A stretch of 64,000 nt of DNA from Bianquea renquensis (GTDB lineage: Bacteria; Bacillota; Clostridia; Lachnospirales; Bianqueaceae): contig NZ_JACRSQ010000001.1 of the NCBI RefSeq assembly GCF_014384895.1, positions 274,914 to 338,913 on the forward strand. Direction: 5' to 3'. Positions 26,523-35,775 of this stretch are shown here, in pieces. The notes beneath the pieces are model-generated. The model saw only the letters and a program-made list of their open reading frames with translations. It was not told the DNA's origin and did not search any database. The position numbers and the translations under genes are program-made. The stretch's first letter is position 1. Each line of letters opens with the position of its first letter.

Positions 26523-26576
26523 AAAAAATGCACGGGCGCGCCGTTTCTATGGAGGATGAACGCTTCGTGCATTTTT
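26523..26576 (+). terminator. Terminator after fba
   Basis: AAAAATGCACG / CGTGCATTTTT, a perfect 11-bp stem with T-rich 3' arm. The loop is long (about 31 bases). Confidence 0.65.
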
Positions 26577-26596
26577 ATATAGGGGAGGGACGGTAG

Positions 26597-26875
26597 ATGG
26601 GTTGGATTGACTGGTTAGCGGGGTATTGTGCGCTGATGAGCCTTGTATCCTTCATTCAATTTGGCATGGATAAGCGCAGAGCGCAGAAGCATCAGTGGAG
26701 AATACCGGAGAAGATTCTGTTTCTGACGGCCATGGCCGGGGGATCACCGGGAGCGATACTGGGAATGGTCTTCTTTCGCCATAAAACGCTGCACAAGAGT
26801 TTTCGTGTCGGCCTTCCCATGATTCTGATTTTGCAGGTTAGCGCTCTTGTGGGGATTTATTGTCTACTCCAATAG
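26597..26875 (+). CDS. DUF1294 small membrane protein
   Basis: A 92-residue protein of the DUF1294 family (function unknown): two or three hydrophobic segments around a conserved basic core (MDKRRAQ, WRIPEKILFLTAMAGGSPGA, FFRHKTLHKSFR). AGGGGAGGG precedes the ATG. It lies alone between fba and uppP. Confidence 0.8.
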   Translation: MGWIDWLAGYCALMSLVSFIQFGMDKRRAQKHQWRIPEKILFLTAMAGGSPGAILGMVFFRHKTLHKSFRVGLPMILILQVSALVGIYCLLQ

Positions 26876-26984
26876 TTTTGGACTATTTGGGCGCAGACGT
26901 CCATATACTGTCATTGTATATTGGACGGAAAGAGCGAGCTAACGATTCAAGAAATGCCGTGAATACGGCAGCATGGAGGAGATT

Positions 26985-27827
26985 ATGGAGACGATTCTAT
27001 TTTTGATAAAATCGGCTATTTTGGGCATTGTAGAGGGGATCACAGAGTTTTTGCCCATCTCATCGACTGGCCATCTGATCATCGCGGAAAAGCTATTGGC
27101 CTTTAGCGGTCCATCGCCCAATTACGTTGAGATGTTTACCTATGTCATTCAGCTGGGGGCAATTCTCGCCATCGTGTTGCTATATTGGAAAAAAATTAAG
27201 GACACGCTGATTCACTTTTTTCCAAAGAAGGTTGGATTTGAGCGGTCGGGATTCAAGTTCTGGCTTATGATTGGAATTGCGTGTATTCCAGGCGCCGTCA
27301 TCGGGATCGCGCTGGATGACATCGCGGACCGCTATCTGTTCAATCCGTACACAGTTGCCATCACTTTGTTCGTAGGAGGGTTCCTGATGATCTGGGCGGA
27401 AAAGCGTTTTCGCAGCAATCGTGTGGGGGCGGACCTGTCTGTTTCTCCAAAGCAGGCGATCGTCATCGGTGCCTTTCAGTGCCTTGCCATCATACCTGGC
27501 ATGTCCCGCTCTGCATCGACCATCATTGGAGGATGGGTGGCAGGCCTCTCGACAGTGGCAGCGGCAGAGTTTTCCTTCTTTCTGGCCATCCCTGTGATGA
27601 TTGGTATGAGCGCCTTAAAATTGATTAAGATCGGCGGATTGACCAGTATGACATCCCTTGAGATGTACGGCTTGGGAATTGGATTTTTTGTCTCGTTTTT
27701 GGTGGCGCTGTTTGTTGTGGATCGTTTTATCGCATTTTTGAAAAAGCGGCCTATGAAGTATTTTGCCTTCTATCGAATCGGATTTGGGCTGCTGGTTCTA
27801 TTGGCCGGTTATTTCGGGCTTTTTTAA
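26985..27827 (+). CDS. uppP: Undecaprenyl-diphosphatase
   Basis: An integral membrane enzyme of 280 residues that dephosphorylates undecaprenyl pyrophosphate so the lipid carrier can be reused for cell wall synthesis. The two BacA/UppP signatures are present: EGITEFLPISSTGHL near residues 16-30 and PGMSRSASTI near 170. Overexpression of this family gives bacitracin tolerance. I chose the ATG at 26985, since GGAGGAG lies just upstream; an ATG at 26973 precedes that site. A GTCC-ATATAC / GTATAT-GGAC hairpin lies in the leader (about 26899-26929), function unknown. Confidence 0.92.
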   Translation: METILFLIKSAILGIVEGITEFLPISSTGHLIIAEKLLAFSGPSPNYVEMFTYVIQLGAILAIVLLYWKKIKDTLIHFFPKKVGFERSGFKFWLMIGIACIPGAVIGIALDDIADRYLFNPYTVAITLFVGGFLMIWAEKRFRSNRVGADLSVSPKQAIVIGAFQCLAIIPGMSRSASTIIGGWVAGLSTVAAAEFSFFLAIPVMIGMSALKLIKIGGLTSMTSLEMYGLGIGFFVSFLVALFVVDRFIAFLKKRPMKYFAFYRIGFGLLVLLAGYFGLF

Positions 27828-27849
27828 TCATATAGCAGGGGGAAGAGGA

Positions 27850-28746
27850 ATGGGACTCTCTGAATTACGCCATTGTAGGCTCTGTCCGCGGCAGTGCGGA
27901 GCGGACAGGCTTGCGGGGAAGGCTGGCTTTTGCGGCGCGACGGGGGAGACTGTCCGAGTGGCAAGAGTGGCTCCACACATGTGGGAGGAACCGGTTTTAT
28001 CCGGGGAGAAAGGTTCCGGCACGATCTTTTTTAGTTCATGTAGCCTGCGCTGTGTCTTTTGCCAAAATATTCAGATCAGCCGCGAAGCCGTTGGAGAAAA
28101 TTTGTCCATTGAGCAGCTCGGCGACTGTATGTTGGAGCTGCAAGCGCAGGGAGTTCACAATATCAATTTCGTTACGCCGGGGCACTATATACTCCACATC
28201 CGGGAAGCGCTTCAAAAGATTCGAGGGCGGGACCTTACGATTCCAGTTGTGTATAACAGCTCAGGATATGAGAGGCCGGAGTCTCTCAGCTTGCTTAAAG
28301 GGCTGATCGATATTTATCTGCCGGATTTTAAGTATATGAGCCCAGCGCTCTCGGAGCGGTATTCTAACGCCAGAGACTATAGCCAAGTGGCCAAAACCGC
28401 CATTGCGGCTATGGTGGATCAGGTGGGGGCGCCAGTCCTGAGCCGGGAGGGCTATATGGTCCGGGGCGTCATGGTGCGCCATCTCGCCTTGCCAGGCCAG
28501 GAGATAGACTCGAAGCGGATTCTTAAGTATTTGTATGAATCCTATGGGGATGAAATCTATATCAGTCTGATGAGCCAGTACACGCCGATGAGCCAGGTCG
28601 CGTCCAAATTTCCGGAATTGAACCGCAAGCTCAGCCGCAGGCAGTACGCAAGACTGGTGGAGTATGCGCTTACCCTTGGATTTGATAATGGTTTTATTCA
28701 AGAAGGGGATGCAGCCCAGGAAAGTTTTATCCCTCCTTTTATGTAA
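27850..28746 (+). CDS. Radical SAM protein, PflX/PflA-like (COG1313 type)
   Basis: The 298-residue protein carries the radical SAM motif CSLRCVFC (C64, C68, C71) for a 4Fe-4S cluster. An N-terminal set of Cys (C9, C12, C16, C28; CRLCPRQC) is typical of the PflX group. The group resembles pyruvate formate-lyase activating enzymes, but its substrate is not established. The ATG at 27850 is chosen for the AGAGGA just before it and the conserved Cys start; longer in-frame forms would overlap uppP. It follows uppP by 22 bases. Confidence 0.85.
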   Translation: MGLSELRHCRLCPRQCGADRLAGKAGFCGATGETVRVARVAPHMWEEPVLSGEKGSGTIFFSSCSLRCVFCQNIQISREAVGENLSIEQLGDCMLELQAQGVHNINFVTPGHYILHIREALQKIRGRDLTIPVVYNSSGYERPESLSLLKGLIDIYLPDFKYMSPALSERYSNARDYSQVAKTAIAAMVDQVGAPVLSREGYMVRGVMVRHLALPGQEIDSKRILKYLYESYGDEIYISLMSQYTPMSQVASKFPELNRKLSRRQYARLVEYALTLGFDNGFIQEGDAAQESFIPPFM

Positions 28747-28797
28747 GGGAGAGATTGTTTATTTCATGTAAAATGTGAACAAAATATGAATTTATTC

Positions 28798-28826
28798 TTG
28801 CGTAGTACCCCAACCTATGGTATACT
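28798..28826 (+). promoter_or_regulatory. Promoter of the 28.9 kb membrane protein gene
   Basis: TTGCGT, 17 bases, TATACT, about 47 bases before the start. Confidence 0.6.
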
Positions 28827-28872
28827 TACTTTTAGTGAAGTTACATATTTTTATTAGAAAAGGGGTCATGTT

Positions 28873-29382
28873 ATGGAACATTCTTGGAAACTGAATACCA
28901 TAGCCCTCAGCGTGCTGGCCATTATTCTGGCATATATGGGCTATACGACTCTAGTTTTCCTAATTCTGGGATTTGCGGTCATCGCGCTGAAGGATGAGGA
29001 GCTGACTAAGAACATCCTGGACGTATTTTTACTTACTTTGGTCATTTCCATTATTACCAGCTTGCTGAGAACGATCTCCAACGGAATCTACAATTTCTTT
29101 GCAGGGATTGTCAGCGATGCCGCCCTTGATGCATGGTATTACGGCATGGCGCGGGCGTTTTACTCCTTTGGCTCTTTTATTCGCAAGGTCTTTAATTTTA
29201 TTATCGGCCTGATCAATTTGGGAGAGCTGGTGCTCGTCATTCTGTTCCTGCTGGATGTTATCAAGCACAAAAATAAAGGCATTCCCTTTATTCGGAAGTT
29301 CACCAATAAATTCTTCATCGGAGTGCAGGAGAGTGTTGCGAAGGAAGAAAAGCAAGATCCGCCGGCATCCTCACAGCAGTAA
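28873..29382 (+). CDS. Membrane protein of unknown function
   Basis: I do not recognise this 169-residue protein. It has four hydrophobic segments (residues about 9-40, 49-70, 90-120 and 115-135) and a polar, charged C-terminal tail ending in Ser/Gln. AAAAGGGG precedes the ATG. It has its own promoter and a strong terminator, so it is a single-gene unit. Confidence 0.7.
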   Translation: MEHSWKLNTIALSVLAIILAYMGYTTLVFLILGFAVIALKDEELTKNILDVFLLTLVISIITSLLRTISNGIYNFFAGIVSDAALDAWYYGMARAFYSFGSFIRKVFNFIIGLINLGELVLVILFLLDVIKHKNKGIPFIRKFTNKFFIGVQESVAKEEKQDPPASSQQ

Positions 29383-29399
29383 TCGAGATGTTTCTATAG

Positions 29400-29434
29400 G
29401 AAACGGCATTCTTCAACGAGAAGGATGCCGTTTC
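29400..29434 (+). terminator. Terminator after the 28.9 kb gene
   Basis: GAAACGGCATtCTT / AGAAGGATGCCGTTTC, a stem of about 13 bp with a short loop. It may also stop transcription from the convergent XRE gene. Confidence 0.65.
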
Positions 29435-29446
29435 TAAGTCTGTAGA

Positions 29447-29893
29447 TTATTCCCCTGTGATGGTGGATCGAAGCTGAAAAGACTTCAATGCTTCCTCCAG
29501 GGATTGTTTTCCGATGCCGGAAATCCCATTATGTTCTGCATCGGGGTCCAGATGCTCCTGCAATTCTTCCTCCTCGCGCTCCCTGCGCTGTTTCCAGCGG
29601 AGGTATCGTATGTAATCGTTGACCTGATTGCGCTGCTGGGCATTCATGGTTTTGACATAGCAGAAGCGGCTGGGGCAGGTGGCCTCTTGGCGCACCGGAT
29701 TATCCAAAAGATAGTCCAGAGAGACTTGAAAGGCCTTCGCTAAGTCGAGGAGAATGGTTTGATTTTTAGGAAAGCGGTCATCGGCCTCATAGTAGCCAAT
29801 GACACGGGCGGATACGTGTATTTTCTCTCCCAACTCCTCCTGAGTCCAGCCTGCTTCCTGGCGAAGCGTCTTCACTCGTTCTCCAAATGTCAT
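29447..29893 (-). CDS. XRE-family transcriptional regulator
   Basis: A 148-residue protein with an N-terminal helix-turn-helix of the Cro/CI type (FGERVKTLRQEAGWTQEELGEKIHVSARVIGYYEAD, split in two helices around TQEELGEKI). It is followed by a charged helical region (RKQR, EREEEELQEHLD) likely used for dimerisation. AAGGAGG precedes the ATG. It starts 12 bases after the flavin reductase gene and is probably co-transcribed with it. Its targets are unknown. Confidence 0.85.
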   Translation of the reverse strand: MTFGERVKTLRQEAGWTQEELGEKIHVSARVIGYYEADDRFPKNQTILLDLAKAFQVSLDYLLDNPVRQEATCPSRFCYVKTMNAQQRNQVNDYIRYLRWKQRREREEEELQEHLDPDAEHNGISGIGKQSLEEALKSFQLRSTITGE

Positions 29894-29905
29894 GCTCGTA
29901 CCTCC

Positions 29906-30484
29906 TTATCCCTTTTTTGTTCCGGTCTTTCTCACAGAGTAACCAAAATGTCCCAATTGCTGGCCCAGAGCATAATAGGTTCCGTGGGAGTAGGCGAGAA
30001 GATCCGCTTCCTCCAAGTGAAAACGTCCGGCGTCATCGAGGTAGCGATCATCCGCTGCGACACATAGGATGTCGGCCATAAACATATCATGGGAGCCAAG
30101 GGGAATAACCTGCCGGACACGACATTCCAGGCTCAGAGGGCTTTCCCCGACCAGAGGCGCGCCCACGGTGAAACCTGGAACCGCTGTGAGGCCCAAGGCA
30201 TCAAATTTGTGAAGCTCCCTGCCGGATCGGACACCACAAAAATCTGCTGCTTTTGCTAAACGCCGCGTCGTCAGGTTGATGACAAATTCTTTTGTGCGAG
30301 AGATCAAAGCGTAGGAATGGCGTTCAGGGCGAATGGATACATAGGTCATGGGCGGATCGGAGCACAGAGTTCCAGTCCAGGCGGCTGTAAAAATATTATA
30401 ATTATCAGGTTGATCTCCACAGGAGACCATGACGGCCGGCAGCGGGTAGAGCATGTTGCCGGGCTTCCACCTGAGCTTAGACAT
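29906..30484 (-). CDS. Flavin reductase-like FMN-binding protein
   Basis: The 192-residue protein belongs to the flavin reductase-like domain family: MLYPLPAVMVSCG, NIFTAAWTGTLCSDPPM and SIRPERHSY are typical FMN-binding segments. Such clostridial proteins are often small flavoredoxins that carry electrons; no partner oxygenase is nearby. GGAGGAGG precedes the ATG and a SigA-type promoter lies upstream. An XRE regulator gene follows. Confidence 0.85.
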   Translation of the reverse strand: MSKLRWKPGNMLYPLPAVMVSCGDQPDNYNIFTAAWTGTLCSDPPMTYVSIRPERHSYALISRTKEFVINLTTRRLAKAADFCGVRSGRELHKFDALGLTAVPGFTVGAPLVGESPLSLECRVRQVIPLGSHDMFMADILCVAADDRYLDDAGRFHLEEADLLAYSHGTYYALGQQLGHFGYSVRKTGTKKG

Positions 30485-30531
30485 GATGTAACCTCCTCCA
30501 TAGCGTAGAAGTCTAGGAAAATCTGTTCATT

Positions 30532-30560
30532 ATTATACCACAAAACAAGTGAACATCAAA
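30532..30560 (-). promoter_or_regulatory. Promoter of the flavin reductase / XRE pair
   Basis: On the minus strand: TTTGAT (30555-30560), 17 bases, TATAAT (30532-30537). The remaining bases up to 30726 hold nothing I can identify. Confidence 0.6.
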
Positions 30561-30726
30561 GAGATTGAAGGAAAATTTTTTGTTTTAGTTCTGCGTTTGC
30601 CAGTGATGGGACCTAGGGATAAAGGAAAGAGGCCAGAGAAATACTGTTGGAGCAGCGTTCTGTCCTACATCGAAATACAATTTTACATGCAAGAATTTGT
30701 AATCAAGTTTCTGAGGAGGAATACTA

Positions 30727-31062
30727 TTGCCAAAATTAAAGAAAAGTAAAATAATTATGATTTTAGCGATGGCCTTTATTATGATTCTACTTCTATTTCC
30801 AATCAAATTAACATATAAAGATGGAGGAACTACGACATATAATGCAGTTCTTTATAAGGTTATTGTCTGGAATATATTAGATCAAAATGAGCCGGGAGGG
30901 TATCGAAGGGGAAGCGAAATTCATCTATTCCCGAATAACTTTCACGATTTGAAGTATTATGAGGAGATTACCTTTCCAAATCAGGAGCGTGATCAGGAGG
31001 ACGAGAGCGAACATAAAAATAACAGCGATGAGGAAGGAAGTATTCCCTTTAAGATAGCATGA
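30727..31062 (+). CDS. Small single-helix anchored protein, unknown
   Basis: A 111-residue protein starting at TTG with GAGGAGGA upstream. One N-terminal membrane helix (IIMILAMAFIMILLLFPI) is followed by a short extracytoplasmic domain (YKDGGTTTYNAVLYKVIVWN) and a very acidic, Glu/Asp/Asn-rich tail. The YKDGGT...YNA pattern is familiar from small uncharacterised clostridial proteins. Its AT content is higher than that of the neighbours. No function can be assigned. Confidence 0.6.
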   Translation: MPKLKKSKIIMILAMAFIMILLLFPIKLTYKDGGTTTYNAVLYKVIVWNILDQNEPGGYRRGSEIHLFPNNFHDLKYYEEITFPNQERDQEDESEHKNNSDEEGSIPFKIA

Positions 31063-31158
31063 ACATCATGCTATAGTGGCGACATACGTAGCTAAGGAAT
31101 TCGGGGAGCCAAAGGCGTACAACCCACAAACACAGGGATAGGAATCTTAAAAAAAGGA

Positions 31159-31187
31159 TTGAAAAACGAAAAACATTGTGGTATACT
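31159..31187 (+). promoter_or_regulatory. Promoter of rpmE
   Basis: TTGAAA, 17 bases, TATACT; start codon about 70 bases downstream. Confidence 0.7.
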
Positions 31188-31257
31188 ATACAGGATTAGC
31201 ACGTATTTATTGGTCGGAAATCAATATCTACGAATATCCATGAAAGAGGTGAATGGC

Positions 31258-31473
31258 GTGAAAGAAGGAATTCATCCGAATTATCAGGAAGCTACGGTGA
31301 AATGCCACTGTGGAAATGAATTCAAGGTAGGATCCACCATGAAGGAGATTCGAGTTGAAGTCTGCTCCAAGTGTCATCCATTTTATACCGGCACGCAGAA
31401 GGCTGTTGCTGCTCGCGGACGTATTGACAAGTTCAATCGCAAATATGGCATTGGCAACACGGAACAAGAATAA
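31258..31473 (+). CDS. rpmE: Ribosomal protein bL31 (zinc-binding form)
   Basis: A 71-residue large-subunit protein. Four Cys (C16, C18, C36, C39; CHC and CSKC) form the zinc site of the C+ type, which suggests growth without constant zinc limitation. The KEGIHPNY start and CSKCHPFYTG are family hallmarks. The start is GTG at 31258 with AAAGAGGTG upstream. It leads the common clostridial order rpmE, DUF1385, prmC, prfA. Confidence 0.93.
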   Translation: MKEGIHPNYQEATVKCHCGNEFKVGSTMKEIRVEVCSKCHPFYTGTQKAVAARGRIDKFNRKYGIGNTEQE

Positions 31474-31479
31474 GAGAGC

Positions 31480-31516
31480 AAATAACCGGCTGGAGCATGA
31501 CTTCAGCCGGTTATTT
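31480..31516 (+). terminator. Terminator/attenuator after rpmE
   Basis: AAATAACCGGCTG / CAGCCGGTTATTT, a perfect 13-bp stem with an 11-base loop, between rpmE and the DUF1385 gene. It may reduce read-through so that rpmE is made in excess. Confidence 0.65.
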
Positions 31517-31542
31517 ATGAACGGCGAGGCTAGGAGGTTGTT

Positions 31543-32517
31543 ATGGGAGAGAAGAATACATCATGCAGTACTAAGCTGCTCAGCATAGGCGGACAGGCCG
31601 TAATGGAGGGCGTGATGATGAAAGGGGATCATCACTATGCGGTGGCTGTGCGCAAGCCTGATGGAGAGATTCATGTGGATAGCTTTGACTCGGACTCGCT
31701 GACGGTTCGGCATAGGATACTGGGATGGCCTTTTATACGGGGCGTCATTCGCTTTGCGGAGTCCCTTGTGATCGGAATGCGAACACTGACATATTCCGCA
31801 GGCTTTATCCTGGAGGAAGAGGAGGAGGCTAAAACTCCGGAGACGAAATTTGGCAGGTGGAAACAGGAGCATGGAGACAGTGCGGTGATGGCCGGGACTG
31901 TCTTCGTGGCCGTTCTGTTTGCCTTAGCGCTCTTCATCGCCCTTCCAGTCTTCCTATCCCGGCTTCTCAGCAATGTGATCCCATACACTTGGGTCCTAAA
32001 TATTTTTGAGGGCGTGATTCGCGTTTTACTATTTGTGCTCTACATTGTGGCAATCTCTCAGATGAAGGATATACAGAGAGTCTATGAGTACCACGGGGCG
32101 GAGCACAAGACAATCGCCTGCTATGAGGCCGGAGAGAAGCTGACGCCGGAGAATGTAAAACATCATTCCAGGCTGAACCGCCGCTGCGGAACCAGTTTTA
32201 TCTTTCTGGTCATGGTGATTAGCATCGTAGTCTTCATGTTCATCCAGGTGTCCAATCCATTTCTCAGGATAGGCTATCGGATTTTGCTCATTCCAGTGGT
32301 GTCGGCAATATCCTACGAGATTCTGCGGCTGTCTGCAAGGTCAAAGTCAAAAGTATTGGGAGCGTTTGTATATCCTGGTCTTATGCTACAAAAACTAACC
32401 ACAAGGGAGCCGGATTTGGAGGAAATCGAGGTGGCCATCGCCTCCACCATCCGTGTGCTGGAGACGGAGGACGCGCTGCCTGACAATTTGAAAGTGGAGA
32501 CGGCGCCGGAAGGATGA
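31543..32517 (+). CDS. DUF1385 membrane protein
   Basis: The 324-residue protein starts with the family motif IGGQAVMEGVMMKG and later has YHGAEHKTIACYEAGE, a His/Glu/Cys-rich stretch that could bind metal. Four or so membrane helices lie in the middle and C-terminal parts. Function is unknown; the gene is widely linked to rpmE and prmC in Clostridia. TAGGAGG precedes the ATG, and its stop overlaps prmC as ATGA. Confidence 0.88.
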   Translation: MGEKNTSCSTKLLSIGGQAVMEGVMMKGDHHYAVAVRKPDGEIHVDSFDSDSLTVRHRILGWPFIRGVIRFAESLVIGMRTLTYSAGFILEEEEEAKTPETKFGRWKQEHGDSAVMAGTVFVAVLFALALFIALPVFLSRLLSNVIPYTWVLNIFEGVIRVLLFVLYIVAISQMKDIQRVYEYHGAEHKTIACYEAGEKLTPENVKHHSRLNRRCGTSFIFLVMVISIVVFMFIQVSNPFLRIGYRILLIPVVSAISYEILRLSARSKSKVLGAFVYPGLMLQKLTTREPDLEEIEVAIASTIRVLETEDALPDNLKVETAPEG

Positions 32518-33407
32518 GAAAGACTTTGCGGCAAGCCATGATGGACGGCGTACATTTTTTGCAGAGCCATCAGATTGAGGACGCCATATCCGATGGCCGG
32601 ATCTTATTTGAGGCCGCCTTTTCCATAGATCGAACTCACTATCTGCTCAATGGGGATCAGGAGGCAGATCCAGACAGGGAAAGGGTATACCAGCAGTATT
32701 TACGGCAGCGGGTTCAAGGTAAACCAGTTCAATACATCATCGAGGGGCAGGAATTTATGGGACTGTCGTTTTATGTCGATCCGCGAGTTTTAATTCCACG
32801 GCAGGACACGGAGACCTTGGTGGAGGCAGTGTTGTCTGACATGGAGGAGCAGAAAATAACCCTTAAAGCAGCGGATATAGGGACTGGGTCTGGCTGCATT
32901 GCAGTCAGTATTGCGGCCTTTCGAAAAGAGGCAGTCCAGATGACAGCGACGGACTTATCCGCCGGCGCGCTCCAGGTGGCGGAAGTAAATGCGAGGCGCA
33001 ATGATGTTTCCCTTCGGCTTCTACAGGGAAATCTATTGGAAGCTCTGCCAGAAGAAGAGAAAAGGACATGGCATTACATTATATCCAACCCACCGTATAT
33101 TTCAGATCGTGATATGCAGAATTTAGAACGAAATGTTCGAGAATTTGAGCCGCGTTTAGCCTTGAGTGGAGGTGAGGATGGCTTGAAGTATTATCGAGAG
33201 TTGGGAGTCCAAGCGAAAGACCATCTCAGGCCAGGGGGACAGTTGTGGTTAGAAATCGGATGGGATCAGGGGAGTTCCGTTTCTCAGATACTGGCGCAGG
33301 AAGGATATCAGAATGTCCAAATTCGCAAGGATTTGGCCGGACATGACCGTGTCGTGAGCGCAAGCTATTTAGGGATTGAAAAAGATCGAGGTGAAAATCG
33401 TGTTTGA
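32514..33407 (+). CDS. prmC: Peptide chain release factor N5-glutamine methyltransferase
   Basis: This SAM-dependent enzyme methylates the Gln of the GGQ motif in release factors. The 297 residues contain an N-terminal helical domain, VLIPRQDTETLVE, the SAM-binding ADIGTGSGCIAVSIA and the catalytic NPPYIS. It overlaps the DUF1385 gene by four bases and the prfA gene by eight; prfA encodes its substrate. Confidence 0.93.
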   Translation: MRKTLRQAMMDGVHFLQSHQIEDAISDGRILFEAAFSIDRTHYLLNGDQEADPDRERVYQQYLRQRVQGKPVQYIIEGQEFMGLSFYVDPRVLIPRQDTETLVEAVLSDMEEQKITLKAADIGTGSGCIAVSIAAFRKEAVQMTATDLSAGALQVAEVNARRNDVSLRLLQGNLLEALPEEEKRTWHYIISNPPYISDRDMQNLERNVREFEPRLALSGGEDGLKYYRELGVQAKDHLRPGGQLWLEIGWDQGSSVSQILAQEGYQNVQIRKDLAGHDRVVSASYLGIEKDRGENRV

Positions 33408-34467
33408 GAGGTTAGAAGGGTTAATCCATCGCTATGAAGAGCTGGGGCACCGCTTGAATGACCCTGCGGTCATCGGAGACCAGGCGCAATGGCAGAAGAT
33501 TATGCGGGAGCATGCGTCTTTGACTCCCGTGATCGAGACATACCAGCAATATAAAGCGGTGAAAGCGAATATCGAGGATAGTTTGACAATTCTCGAGGAG
33601 GAAAGTGATGAAGAGCTGCGGCAGTTGGCGAAGGAAGAACTATCACAAAGCCGAGAGCAGTTGGAGAGGCTGGAACATGAGCTTAAAATATTGTTGCTGC
33701 CGAAAGATCCCAATGACGAAAAAAATGTATATGTAGAAATCCGGGCCGGCGCCGGCGGCGACGAGGCGGCCCTGTTTGCCGCTGAGCTTTTTCGCATGTA
33801 TGGACGCTACGCAGAGCGGAATGGATGGCGGGTAGAGACTGTCAGCTCCAATGAGAATGGCATCGGAGGGTTGAAAGAGATCATTTTCATGGTTCAGGGA
33901 CAGGGAGCTTTTTCCAAACTGAAATACGAGAGTGGAGTTCACCGTGTCCAGAGAGTACCCGCTACGGAATCAGGCGGAAGGATCCACACTTCGACAGTAA
34001 CGGTGGCCGTCCTGCCGGAGGCGGAAGACGTGGACGTGGAAATCAATATGAATGACGTGCGCGTGGATGTGTTCCGCTCCTCAGGCAACGGAGGGCAGAG
34101 CGTCAACACCACCGATTCCGCCGTCCGCGTCACCCATATCCCCACGGGGATTGTCATCAGCTGTCAGGATGAAAAGTCACAGTTAAAAAATAAGGACAAA
34201 GCATTAAAGGTTCTCCGCGCACGGCTGTATGAGATTGAACTGCGAAAACAGCAGGAGGCAGTGAGCGCAGATCGAAAGAGTCAGGTGGGGACAGGAGACC
34301 GAAGTGAAAAGATTCGAACCTACAATTTTCCCCAAACGAGAGTCACGGATCACCGGGTCAAGCTGACAACCCACCGGCTGGAAGAGATTCTGGATGGGGA
34401 TCTGAATGAATTGATTGAGTATATTATCACAGTTGATCAGGCGGAACGCCTGAAACATATGGAATAA
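33400..34467 (+). CDS. prfA: Peptide chain release factor 1
   Basis: RF1 recognises UAA and UAG stop codons. The 355-residue protein has the codon-recognition PAT motif in RVPATES and the catalytic GNGGQSVN near residue 230. The start is GTG at 33400 (FERLEGLIHRYEEL), with GAGGTG eight bases upstream; a more distant TTG start would deepen the overlap with prmC and has no ribosome site. Normal length. Confidence 0.93.
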   Translation: MFERLEGLIHRYEELGHRLNDPAVIGDQAQWQKIMREHASLTPVIETYQQYKAVKANIEDSLTILEEESDEELRQLAKEELSQSREQLERLEHELKILLLPKDPNDEKNVYVEIRAGAGGDEAALFAAELFRMYGRYAERNGWRVETVSSNENGIGGLKEIIFMVQGQGAFSKLKYESGVHRVQRVPATESGGRIHTSTVTVAVLPEAEDVDVEINMNDVRVDVFRSSGNGGQSVNTTDSAVRVTHIPTGIVISCQDEKSQLKNKDKALKVLRARLYEIELRKQQEAVSADRKSQVGTGDRSEKIRTYNFPQTRVTDHRVKLTTHRLEEILDGDLNELIEYIITVDQAERLKHME

Positions 34468-34487
34468 AGAGGGAAGGGAATTTGACA

Positions 34488-35756
34488 ATGAACACGGCAA
34501 TGGGCAGTTTATTGTCTGTGATTGAATCACTAGGGGAAAATGGTTTTTTGGTGGAGATCGCGATTCTAATTATCGCGGCCTTTTTGGGAGGAAAGCTGGC
34601 CTCCTTAGTCCGGATGCCGGAAGTGCTGGGACAGATACTTGCCGGTATTCTTGTGGGCCCCACGGTGTTGGGCTGGATACCGGCACAGGATGAACTGATC
34701 TACACGTTTTCACAGATCGGCGTCATTTTTCTCATGTTTTTAGCTGGATTGGATACAGATTTAAAGCAACTTCGCGAGGCCGGGAAGCCGGCCACCGTCA
34801 TCGCTTTGGGCGGTGTGGCAGTTCCCTTGCTGCTCGGCACGGTCATCCCACTGTTTGTATTTCGGGAGCAGGTATCGCATGAGGAGGTGTCGCCGTTCTA
34901 TTCCGCCCTGTACATTGGAACAATTTTGACAGCCACCTCGGTCAGCATTAGCGTCTCCGTCCTGCGGGATATGGGGAAGCTGAGAACGAAGCAGGGCGTG
35001 TCGATTTTGGCGGCGGCGATTATCGACGATGTAGTCGGAATCATCCTCTTAGCCGTTGTGTCCGGGTTTGCCAATCCGTCGGGCACCTCAACCAATATCG
35101 GACTCCTGTTGATTAAAATCGTTGCTTTTTTTGCCATCGCATTGCTAGCCGGATTTCTGATTTCCAAATTCTTGACGAGAATTGCCGCCACAAGGCAATG
35201 GAGCGATAAGTACATCTCCATCGTCATCGTTTTTTGCTTTGTCATGGCCTTTATGTCGGAGCTATTCAGCGTCGCTGCCATCACGGGCGCGTACTTTGCC
35301 GGTGTGATTTTGTCGACGACGCCTTTCAAGAACAAGATAATCCGCCGGATTCAATATATCGCCTACGCGCTGTTTACTCCGATTTTCTTTGTCAGCATTG
35401 GAATCAAGGCCAATATCAGCGCGGATATTTTCACGCACCTAGGTTTTTCTTTGACTATCGTGCTCATCGCCATATTGGGGAAGATTGTTGGCTGCGGTTT
35501 GGGCGCCAAGGTGATGAAGTATAGTGGTAAAGAGTCGCTGCAAGTTGGAGTCGGGATGATCGCCCGTGCAGAGGTGGCTTTGATCGTCGCGACCCAGGGA
35601 TTACAGCGCGGCATTATCAATGATGCCACCTTTACAAGCGTCGTTTTGCTAGTGGTTGTCTCTACCATCGTGACGCCGCCGCTATTGAAACTTCTTTTTA
35701 GCAGGGAAAAGCCGCCGCTCAGTGGAGAGGAAACTACAGCTGGTGTCAAATCATAG
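34488..35756 (+). CDS. CPA2-family cation:proton antiporter
   Basis: A membrane protein of about 422 residues and 12-13 helices, of the Na+/H+ or K+/H+ exchanger (KefB/GerN-like) family. It has the inverted-repeat antiporter core, with PEVLGQILAGILVGP in an early helix and an IIDDVVGIILLAV double-Asp helix. No TrkA-N domain is attached. The ATG at 34488 is preferred over the TTG six bases upstream. Two PII-like genes follow closely and could supply the missing regulatory part. Confidence 0.88.
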   Translation: MNTAMGSLLSVIESLGENGFLVEIAILIIAAFLGGKLASLVRMPEVLGQILAGILVGPTVLGWIPAQDELIYTFSQIGVIFLMFLAGLDTDLKQLREAGKPATVIALGGVAVPLLLGTVIPLFVFREQVSHEEVSPFYSALYIGTILTATSVSISVSVLRDMGKLRTKQGVSILAAAIIDDVVGIILLAVVSGFANPSGTSTNIGLLLIKIVAFFAIALLAGFLISKFLTRIAATRQWSDKYISIVIVFCFVMAFMSELFSVAAITGAYFAGVILSTTPFKNKIIRRIQYIAYALFTPIFFVSIGIKANISADIFTHLGFSLTIVLIAILGKIVGCGLGAKVMKYSGKESLQVGVGMIARAEVALIVATQGLQRGIINDATFTSVVLLVVVSTIVTPPLLKLLFSREKPPLSGEETTAGVKS

Positions 35757-35775
35757 TGGAAAAGGAGGTTTTTGT

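Noticed and set aside
30549..30749. 66-codon frame before the small anchored protein
   Set aside because: No ribosome site, overlaps the next gene in another frame, and no motif.
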